DNA from: Heterohyrax brucei
Lineage: Eukaryota; Chordata; Mammalia; Hyracoidea; Procaviidae
DNA length: 64,000 nucleotides
Reading direction: 5' to 3'
Assembly (NCBI GenBank): GCA_028571685.1
Contig: CM053140.1
Span: 23,541,501 to 23,605,500 of the forward strand
In this document: in pieces, positions 55,365 to 64,000 of the stretch
Position numbering within the stretch: position 1 is the stretch's first letter
Layout of the letters: each line of letters begins with the position of its first letter
Program-made: the position numbers and the translations under genes
The notes under the pieces: model-generated
What the model saw: the letters and a program-made list of their open reading frames with translations, nothing else
What the model was told of the DNA's origin: nothing
Database searches by the model: none

Positions 55365-55560
55365 GTTCGGGTCGGGGTTTAACCGGTCACCAGCCGTGTG
55401 ACCTCACTTGCCCTCTCTGAGCCTCCCAGTCACCCCCAGCAAAATGAAGAGGTGAATTTATACCCCCAGGGAGTTCATCCCTCCACTATAAATGTTGCTT
55501 GAGCACCTACTCTGTGCCAGGCATGGTGCTGGACCAGAGATGAAGGATGCACAAGACAGA
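55365..55560 (+). repeat. MIR SINE
   Basis: It has CAGCCGTGTGACCTCACTTG and, further on, CACCTACTCTGTGCCAGGCA. Confidence 0.65.
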
Positions 55561-55864
55561 CAAGGTCCTGCCTCACTCCTGGTATTTGTGTGGTGGGTGT
55601 TCACAGCCCTTGGTTAAGAGTCAGCCTCCATTTACCACATGTGGGCCCCTTCTTCTCCGGAGTCCCCAGGGAACACCCAAAAGTCAGGAGGGTGTGACTT
55701 GGCAGCTGCTTGATGGATGGGAAACTCGTGGGGAGGTTCCAGCCACCTCAGGCTCAGATAGGAAAGTCCCTGCCTCCCACACAGGCTCCCTTCTCTCTTT
55801 CTGCTGGCTGATCCAAGTGGGAGGAAGACAGCAGGAAACAAGACCAAGTTAGATGGTGGCAGGA

Positions 55865-56045
55865 AGTCCCCAGGCCGTGCGAATGGTTAAGTGTTTGACT
55901 TTGAGCTGAAAAAATGGAACCCACCCAGAGTCCTTGCAATCCTCTTCTGAAAAATCAGCCATTGAAAACTCTATGCTGCAGAGTCCTCCTCTGACGCATG
56001 TAGGGTCTCCATGAGTCAGAATCAACTGAACGGCAAGTAACAGCA
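55865..56045 (+). mobile_element. AfroSINE-like
   Basis: The head is AGTCCCCAGGCCGTGCGAAT and the tail is CAGAATCAACTGAACGGCAA. Confidence 0.7.
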
Positions 56046-56344
56046 GCAGTGGCACTGGTGATAAAAGAAATTATAGGGTGAAACATGTTAGGTGGTGACC
56101 AAGAAGGCTGTTCTGGGCAGAGCTCATCAGAAAAGGCTTCCAGAAGGAGATAGCACTTGAGCATAAATTGGAATGATACGGAGGAGTATAAGGACCCCTT
56201 GCTGGAAGCCACATCAGTGTGTAAGCGCCAAGCACGGCCCACGTGTCTGGGCTTGATTCTGTCCTTAGCGTGCTAAGATCATCAGGAAGGTGGAGCAGCT
56301 GCAGCAGGAATGAGGAGGGAACAGACAGCGACCGGCCGGGATCC

Positions 56345-56520
56345 TCGAGATGGTGACACCTGGCGCAACACTCAGGCTGAAGTGGGTCAGTGAAAAACAG
56401 GGAGACCCTCAACAGGGTGGACTGACAGTGTGGTTCCAACAGTGTGGTCCCAACAGTGGGCAGAAGAATAATGATTGTGAAGACAGCACAGGACGGGTAG
56501 CGTTTTGTTCTGCATGCATG
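56345..56520 (+). mobile_element. RTE 3' tail fragment
   Basis: It contains GAGACCCTCAACAGGGTGGA and a GTTTTGTTCTGCATGCATG end. Confidence 0.5.
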
Positions 56521-56524
56521 AGTA

Positions 56525-56690
56525 TATATAAAAACCAAAAAACTCACCGCCAGCGGGTCACGTCTGACTCATAGCGACCCTAGGGGTCCGAGTAAAACTG
56601 CCCCACAGAGTTTCCAAGGAACGCTTCGTGAATTTGAACTGCCGACCTTTTCGTTAGCAGATACTATGCCACCAGGCTTTCCACGAGTAT
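56525..56690 (-). mobile_element. AfroSINE
   Basis: CGTCTGACTCATAGCGACCC to ACTATGCCACCAGGCTTTCC, minus strand. Confidence 0.88.
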
Positions 56691-56734
56691 ATACATTTAT
56701 ATTTATGTACACATACACATATATGTAGGCAGAG

Positions 56735-56885
56735 CCCTGGTGAAATAGTGGCTAAGAGCTCAGCTGCTAACCAAAAAGAAGACAGTTGAGTCCACCACCT
56801 GCCCCTTGGAAACCCTTTGGGGCCATTCTGTTCTATCCTATAGGGTACCTATGAGTTGGAATCTACTCAATGGCCATAGGTGTGG
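56735..56885 (+). mobile_element. AfroSINE
   Basis: GAGCCCTGGTGAAATAGTGG to TTGGAATCTACTCAATGGCC. Confidence 0.88.
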
Positions 56886-57196
56886 ATGGTTGTTGTTGTT
56901 TCATTATTACATTGAAGATGGTTCAGTGTATCTGGAAGGATTTCTTTGATGTTTTTATGAGTAGTCAGGTACACAATATACTAAGACAAACATCACACTG
57001 ACATTAGAAACATCTCACCTCAGTGTTCCGATTCAGATACAAATTCTGCTTAAAGGGAAGTTGTTCATAATCTGGGGACTGCCTGTACACACACATATAC
57101 AAATAGATACAATGTATTTTACAGGTACATCAATTTCAGATGCATTAATTCTATATATGCCCTGTGTAACTTATGTATGTCTTTATATATATAAGG

Positions 57197-57355
57197 AAAC
57201 CCTGCTAGCACAGCGGTGAGGTGCTGTGTATGCTAACCAAAAGGTCAGCAGTTCGAATTCACCAGGCACTCCTTGGAAACTCTATGGTGCAGTTCTACTC
57301 TGTTTATAGGGTCACTACGTGTCAGAATCAACTTGATGGCACTGGGTGTTTTTGT
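57197..57355 (+). mobile_element. AfroSINE
   Basis: AAACCCTGCTAGCACAGCGG to CAGAATCAACTTGATGGCAC, followed by a T-rich end. Confidence 0.88.
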
Positions 57356-57389
57356 TTTTGTTTTTTTACATAGACGTAAAGAGCAAAAG

Positions 57390-57590
57390 TCCAACCAGTT
57401 GCTATTGAATCTACTCTAATTCATGTTGATCCCACATGTGTCAGAGTAGAACTATGGTCCAGAGGCTTTCAGTGGCTAATTTCTCTGAAGTAGACTGCCA
57501 GGCCTCTCTTCCAAGGTGCCTCTGGATGGACTCCAAATTCCAATCTTTTGATTAGCAACGGATCACATCAACTGTTTACACCAACCAGGA
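57390..57590 (-). mobile_element. AfroSINE-like, diverged
   Basis: A minus-strand copy from AACCAGTTGCTATTGAATCT to ACACCAACCAGGACCTCC. Confidence 0.7.
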
Positions 57591-57594
57591 CCTC

Positions 57595-57665
57595 CATACA
57601 CATACATACATATATACATACATACATACATATATGTACATGTATACACATATATACCTACATAC
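57595..57665. repeat. TACA microsatellite
   Basis: It is a run of CATA/TACA units. Confidence 0.8.
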
Positions 57666-57669
57666 GTTG

Positions 57670-57825
57670 TTGTTCCAAAACCAAAAAACCAAACCCACTG
57701 CCACCAAGTCAGGTCTGACTCATAGCAATCCTGTAGGTCACGTTGTTGTTGCCAAGCCAAGCACCGTCGAGTCAGATCCGACTCATGGCGACCCTAGGGG
57801 CCAGGGTAGAATTGACCCCCAGTAT
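57670..57825 (-). mobile_element. AfroSINE fragments
   Basis: Two minus-strand 3' ends lie in tandem: CACTGCCACCAAGTCAGGTC, and then CACCGTCGAGTCAGATCCGA. Confidence 0.75.
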
Positions 57826-59365
57826 GTTGTTGTCAGGTGCCATCCAATCATTTCTGACTCCCAGGTACTCTATGACCAATAGAATGAAATGCTTCCCAGA
57901 CCCGCGGCATCTTCGCTATTGTGCTGTGTTTGAGCCCATTGTTGCAGCTGCTATGTCAGTCTATGTCACTGAGGGTCTTCCTGTTTTTTTGGTCTGTTCT
58001 ACCAAGCATGATGTCCTTCCCCAGAAACTGGTCTTCCTGATAAGGTGTCCAAAGTATATGAGTAGTCTTGCCACCTTTGCTCCTAAGGAGCATTTAGACT
58101 GTACTTCTTCCAAGACAGATTTGTTCATTCTTTTGGCAGTTTGTGGCATGTACAACACTCTTCACCAACACCATAATTCAAAAGCATCAGTTCTTTAGTC
58201 TTTCTGATTCATTGTCCAGCTTTCACATCATATGAGGCTGAAAATATTGTGTCTTGAGTCAGGCACACTTTAGGCCTCAGAGTGACGTCTTTGCTTTTTA
58301 ACACTTTAAAGCAGTCTTTTGCAGCAGATTTGCCCCATGCAATAACACATCTTTTGATTTCTTGACCGCTGCTTCCATGGGCATTGATTGCGGATCCAAG
58401 TAAAATAAAATATTTGACCATCTCAATATTTTCGGATTCAACTCGACGGCACTTGGCTTGGCTTGGATCAATATTTTCTCCTTTTGTCATTGCTTATTGG
58501 TACACTTGTGAGGATTTTTGTTTTCTTTATGTTGTGGTGTCATCCGTACAGAAGGCTGTGGACTCTGACCTGCATCAGCATATACTTTGACTACTCTTCA
58601 TTTTCAACAGTTATGGTTGTATCATCTACACGCCATCTGTTAATGAGTCTTCCTCTAATCCTAATGTTATATTCTTCTTCAGGTGGTTCAGCTTCTCAGA
58701 TCATTTGTTAAACTTACAGGCTGAACAGGTATGGTGAGAAGATACAATTCCAATGCCTATCTTCTCTAAAACAAGCAGTAACCCCTTGTTCTGTTTAAAT
58801 GACTGCTTCTTGGTCTGCATACTGGTACCACATTAGCACAATTAAGTGTTCTTAATTCTAGAATTCCCATTCTTTGAAATGCTATCCATAATTTGCTATG
58901 ACCCACACAGTCAAATGCCTTTGCATAGTCAATAAAATACATGTAAATACAATAAAATAAAAATCCATCTGACATCAGCAATGATACTCCTCATTCCACA
59001 TCCTCTTCTAAATTCAACTTGAATTTCTGGCAGTTGCCTGTTGATGTGTGCTGTACCCACTTTTGAATGACCTTCAGCAAAATTTTACTTGTGTATGATA
59101 TTAACGATGTTGCTTGATAATTTCCATATTCCATCAGATCACCTTTCTTTAGAATGGATACAGACATGGGTCTCTGATAGTCGGCTGGTCAGATAGCAGT
59201 CTTCCAAATTTCTTGTCATAGACAAGTAAGCACTTCCAGTACTGCATCCCCTTGTTAAAACATCTCAGTCTGCATTCCGTCCACTCCTGGAGCCTTGTTT
59301 TTCACCAATGCCTTCGATGAAGCTTCGACTTTTCCCTTAAGTAGCATTGATTCTTGATCAAACAA
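57826..59365 (-). mobile_element. RTE LINE, 3' half
   Basis: The 3' tail is at 57826 and RT motifs lie near 58860-58980 (minus-strand YFIDYAKAFDCVGHSKLW). It stops exactly at the mariner-derived element. A short SINE tail sits inside at about 58436-58466. Confidence 0.78.
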
Positions 59366-59933
59366 GGACTGCCAATTAAGTTTGCAAACTCATCCTAGAA
59401 AAAACACTGTGTGTCTCATTGGTGAATATCACTATGGTCACCTTCCAAATACTCCTCTTAGAAAGCTGTGCACCAACACCAGTACCTAGTCTGCCCTTCA
59501 GAACAATTTGGAACTCTTTTCGTGGAATGGTGATCACAGCTGTCATCATATTACCCTTAATGTCTGGAATGTCATCAGAATGTCTTCCTTTCAATATTTC
59601 CTTTATCTTCAGGTAAAGAAAAAAGTCATTGGGGGCCAGATCAGGTGAGTAGGGAGGCTGTTCCAATACATTTATTTGTTTACTGGCTAAATACTGCCTC
59701 ACAGACAACTAAACAACTAAGTCTGAAAACTTGCCATGGTGCCACCACGCTACCGTGCACAATGGACATTTCAGAAAGAGTTCCAAAATTGCTTTGAAGG
59801 GTGGACTAGGCAGTGGCATCTGTGCATAGCTTCCCAAGGGGAGAACTTCAAAGGTGAACACAGTGATGCTCAGCAATGAGGTATGTAGCGCTTACAACAC
59901 AATTAAATTTCTGGACTTAATTGTCAGTCCCTC
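59366..59933 (-). mobile_element. Palindromic mariner-derived element, copy 3
   Basis: The left arm on the minus strand reads PPYSPDLAPNDFFLYLKIKE, a mariner transposase with the final Asp of the DDD triad. The right arm is an inverted homologue of the outer left arm. The ends GGACTGCCAATTAAGTTTGC and the reverse complement of GACTTAATTGTCAGTCC are inverted repeats. Confidence 0.75.
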
Positions 59934-59939
59934 TATACT

Positions 59940-60215
59940 ACTTTCTGAGAGAGGATAATGTGTAAAGTGCTTACAACAGCCCCGTCTGTCACTGAGCAGT
60001 GCAAGTGTGTTTGCCATTATTGTTGTTATTTTACAGCAGGACAAGGACACCAGACAGGAACCCTAGGTCCCTCCGGCACACACTTCACACTCCTTACAAA
60101 CTCTAAACATCCTTCAGTAGCGACCTGGCTCTGTCACTTGATAGCTGTGTCAGCTTTGGGAACTCACTCGCCCTCACTGAGCCTCACATTTGTCCTCAAT
60201 AAAAAGGTAATAAAA
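59940..60215 (+). repeat. MIR SINE pieces
   Basis: It includes CTTGATAGCTGTGTCAGCTT and a CCATTATTGTTGTTATTTTA stretch. Confidence 0.5.
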
Positions 60216-60499
60216 TAGGCCTGTGGGGATTGGAGGAGGGAGCTGTGGGTGCGTTCCCTGTGCAAGACTCAAATGCAAGCACGTTATTTGGAGGTGACCC
60301 TAGGACACAGATTGTTGTGAGTCAGAACCAAATAGACTGCAACAGCTTTTTTATTTGTTTGTGTTCTAGGGCAAGAACTCAACCATAGGTGTTTCTTTGG
60401 GAAGGGATTGCAGGAGTGCTATCAAGGCAGTCAGGGAGGGAGACGAGGAAGGAAGGAGTGGGTACCAAAACCAAAACCACTGTGGTTTTTTATTTTTTA

Positions 60500-60665
60500 A
60501 AAATAAAACTAAACCCATTGCTGTGAAGTTGATTCCAACTCATAACAACCTTGTAGAACAGAGTAGAACTGCACTCATAGAGTTTCCAAGGAGTGTCCGA
60601 TGGCTTTCAACTGCCTATCGTTTTTTGGTTAGCAGCCATGGAAGCCACCAGGGTTTCTTAGCAAC
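60500..60665 (-). mobile_element. AfroSINE
   Basis: AAACCCATTGCTGTGAAGTT to GGAAGCCACCAGGGTTTCT, minus strand. Confidence 0.82.
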
Positions 60666-60984
60666 CCTATAGGACTGTCCTGTTAGGGAAGTTCCCACCA
60701 TGGACAACTGAAACTCAGTCCCACTGGAGACTTCAGGACAGCAGCAGAGAGCAGGCACCCGAGAGCCATCACCACCAGAGGGTGAGGGAGCTAGAGTGCA
60801 GAGCCACCAATAGCCTCCAGTCCATGACCAGAGCTGCTTCCAGCAGCATTGTGTCTTTGGCCGTTCTACTGTTGCAACAGCAAGGGAGGAAATGGAGGGG
60901 GTCCCACAGTGTCTGCAGAGATAAATACAAGCACAGTCTGGTGCTGTACTGATAAAGTGGCTCAGAGAGGAGTAGGGGTTCCAC

Positions 60985-61290
60985 CCTTAATACACACACA
61001 CACACTCAAATGCACACACATGCATGCACATACACTCAAATTTGCACACACAATCATACATTCACAAACTCACACACAGTCACACACTGAGACACATGCA
61101 CACATACCTAAACACACTTACGACACTTGCATCAACAGACCCACACACACTCACATACACATGCAACACTTATTTGCACACACACACTCACATATGCACA
61201 TATTCCTATACACGAAATCCTATACATGCACAGACACACACTGTCTCACACACACACACGCACGCACATGCACACACACGCACACAGTGA
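60985..61290. repeat. CA-rich microsatellite tract
   Basis: It is about 300 bp of interrupted ACAC/TGCACACA repeats. The open frames across it are composition artefacts. Confidence 0.9.
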
Positions 61291-62289
61291 GACCAGACGC
61301 TTTAAAGCTTGTCTCAGAACTCTCCAGCAGAGGACACCGACAGTAGTTTAGGAAGGGTTCTCACCATGGCTGGGATAGCCTAGCATTCTAGCATTACACA
61401 CGCAGGTGCAGCGGGGGCCTGGAGACTTAGCACCCACCCACTCCACCCACCTTGTCTCCCTCCTTTCTCCTTCCACCGTCACAGCCTTTTGTAGAAGAAT
61501 CTCAATATGCGGTACAGGCATGATGATCTGGTAAAACCCGTATAAAAGGGAACCAAGGTTCAGAGAGCAACAGTCACGTGCTCAAGACAACTGATAAGAC
61601 GAGACAGAGCCGCGATTCAAACCCAGATACATAGCATCATAAGGCCAAGTTAGTTTTGTGGTAAAGTTGCACCAAGGGAACCCGGAGGGTGTTTGGAGAA
61701 TGCTTTGGATGTGCTTTGGGGAGAGGCGACAGCAGCACGAGCCAGGTAAGTCCTGCAGGGACAGGGACCAATTGTCATCTCCAGCTACTCAGTTCCCAAA
61801 GAATCCTACCGACGATCCCAGAACACGCCACGTGGGGGCACCCCAGGACAGATGCTGCTGCTGTCTCTAGCTGCCTGGGCTGCCCAGGCCTTAGCGCCTG
61901 ACCTAGACAACACACCCCATTCCCTGCTGAAAACGCATCCACCCAAAGGGAGACTAGAGACACAAACGAGGACCAGAAGCCCGGGGGACAGAGCAGAGAA
62001 GTTCTATGGGTCCCACTTATTCGCCAGTATAATCATATCCTGGTGAAGTCACTTCATGCATGGGCTTGTTGTCTCTTCTTACTCAGTGGGCTAGCAGTGA
62101 TACCCGTCTCGGAAGATCGGTGTGAGGACGAAATGAGACTATTCGGGAAGGGCACACAGGGGGCACTCAATGCACTCTGAATTTGGTTATATTAACTTTA
62201 GAGAGCCTTTAGCTAAGTCCTTAAATCCCTCCTCCGTAGCTCCCTGGGAATCCCATTCAGTCTCGGGGCTTTAAACACCATCTAAATAC
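61291..62289. other. Intergenic DNA without recognised features
   Basis: It includes one MIR-like stretch near 62070-62190. No gene is supported. Confidence 0.3.
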
Positions 62290-62650
62290 TGCCAGTTCGT
62301 TATACGTTGGAAACTTGCATGTTGCTGTGATGTTGGAGGCTGTGCCATCGGTACTTCAAACACTAGCAGGGTCAGCTATGGTAGACAGATTTCAGCAGAA
62401 CTTCCAGATGCCAAGATAGCCTAGGAAGAAAGGCCTGGCGATCTACCTTCAAAAATCAGCCAGTGAAAACCCTATGGATTATAACAGAATATTGCCCTAT
62501 ACAGCCGGAAAGATGGACCTCCAAGGTAGAAGATTCCCAAAATACACAGTGACCACAGTGATGGACGCAAGCATACCAACAACCATGCCGATGCGTGACT
62601 GAGCGAAGCTTCATTCTGCTGAGCACCGGGTCGCCATGAGTCAAAACTGA
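62290..62650 (+). mobile_element. RTE-derived short element, 5' leader plus SINE-like tail
   Basis: The leader is GTTGCTGTGATGTTGGAGGC, and the tail includes GGTCGCCATGAGTCAAAACT. It resembles the element at 2541-2905 but is more diverged. Confidence 0.55.
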
Positions 62651-63399
62651 CTAGCTAGTGGCTGAGCACAACAAACACTGCACCTACATGCACATTCCCG
62701 ACTCGGAATTCCAGGCCTGTCCAGCTCTCACCTCTCCCCCCAAGAAAGCAACTAACTCCATTCAGTACTCGCCACCCCAGCTCACAGCAGCCCATCCTTG
62801 CAGGTGCTCAGACTCATACCTGAAATCCCCTCCCTTCTCCCAGACCCCATATGCTACCCATCAGCAAGCCTGCTTAGCCAGGACCAGGAGCCGCTTAACT
62901 ACTACACGTGTAGTCTGTAGACAAGAATAGATGATTGCGTGAACCATCCCAAAATGCCTGAGTTTATACCCCCAGCTTCTCCCTCCTGCTTCTCTGTGAC
63001 TCAGAGCCCCTCGGAGAAGGAGTAAGCGTCTGGACCAGGTAGACATACCTCTTGCTGTGTTCTACAGACCTCAGAACGCTCAGACGAGGGCCCTTGAACA
63101 AGGGAGGAAGGGGCTTGCAAGAACTGTATTTACAAAAGAACAACAGAAGCAAACACTCTGGGTTCTGGGAGGCTGACCATCCCCGGGAAGAAGATGGGGT
63201 CCAAGGTCTGGACTCAGACTTCTAGCTCCCAAGTTCTGCATGTCAGAGCAAGCCAGGCGTCCACAGGGGTGGGGCTTGAACCTGGAAGGCGGTCCTGGAG
63301 AGGCTCAAAGAGCTGGGCCTGGGACCCTGCACCGGCAGGGGTGTGACCCTAACTTCCAGCTTCTCAGAAAAGGACCTGAAGCCTCATGAACCTGCCAGT

Positions 63400-63755
63400 G
63401 AGATTGGGCCAAAGGGGCGAGGCCAAATCTGGTCCCTCAAAATCCGAGGAACTCAGGAGGTCGGACCAGGCCCTCAAGAGGCGAGTCTTGCCTTGCGGGG
63501 CATAGCCTGTATCATGAGTGCATGGCCCTCCTGAAAGTGGAGCCTGGTCCTCCAGAGGCCTAGCACAGGCTTCAAAAGGCGTGGTCTGAGCTCTCAGGAG
63601 ACAGGGCCCTCAGTGGCCCCAATTTTGCCCTCAGGGCCGTGGCCTGCACCCTCAGGTTGCTCAGAGGCGGAGCCTCGTCTTCCGGGGGCGGGGCCTGGGA
63701 CCTCTGGGCGGGGCCTGAGCCTCTCGGGGCGGAGCCTGTCCCCAGGACCCAGGGC
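63400..63755. repeat. Degenerate GC-rich tandem repeat after CYP4F22
   Basis: It repeats a phrase like CTCnGGGGCGGGGCCTG with wide variation, tightest at 63655-63745, ending just before the CYP4F22 stop codon. Confidence 0.6.
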
Positions 63756-63760
63756 CTCCG

Positions 63761-63961
<201 letters not shown>

Positions 63962-64000
63962 TCAGGCCGCATTTCCCAAACTATGAGGGCCTAGCATTCC

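Noticed and set aside
59376-59708. A mariner transposase open frame as a domesticated gene
   Set aside because: It is a short C-terminal piece within a palindromic repeat element, and related pieces recur twice.
60849-61351. Open frames rich in His and Thr
   Set aside because: They arise from the CA-rich microsatellite and show no domain.

Overview
The window is nuclear DNA from a placental mammal, very probably an afrothere and most likely an elephant or close relative. The evidence is the many copies of the tRNA-derived SINE typical of Afrotheria (AfroSINE), long RTE/BovB-like LINEs whose 3' tail resembles that SINE's tail, L1 elements, MIRs, and solo LTRs that look MaLR-like. Assignment below Afrotheria is an inference from repeat content alone.

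The only clear host genes are two cytochrome P450 family 4 subfamily F genes, both on the minus strand. The first is a complete coding set of twelve exons from 44547 down to 14823. All splice phases join and the exons sum to 1575 nt, or 524 codons plus stop. The protein keeps the family's conserved heme-binding, ExxR and I-helix motifs. The second is the last coding exon of CYP4F22 (63938 to 63761) at the right edge, the rest lying beyond the window. The genes are head to tail, CYP4F22 upstream, matching the known mammalian order of CYP4F22 beside the other CYP4F genes.

The most interesting point lies in intron 2 to 3 of the complete gene. Human CYP4F3 has two mutually exclusive exons for residues 67-114, giving forms 4F3A and 4F3B. 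Here both are present in the same order. The distal one (41007-40863, 4F3A-like) is intact. The proximal one (42881-42737, 4F3B/4F2-like) has an in-frame TGA in place of a conserved Trp codon and has lost its donor GT. The gene therefore seems to have been reduced to one isoform.

Layout: 1-14.8 kb is repeat-dominated flank (LTR fossils, MIR, hAT remnant, L1, mariner). 14.8-16 kb holds the last four coding exons. 16-28.7 kb is a 12.8-kb intron filled with L1, RTE and LTR. 28.7-30.6 kb holds four exons. 30.6-39.4 kb is a repeat-filled intron. 39.4-44.6 kb holds the first four coding exons and the relic exon. 44.6-63.7 kb is intergenic, with L1, AfroSINEs, RTE, a palindromic mariner-derived family and microsatellites. 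63.7-64 kb is the CYP4F22 terminal exon. Repeat boundaries are read by eye and are approximate to tens of bases.
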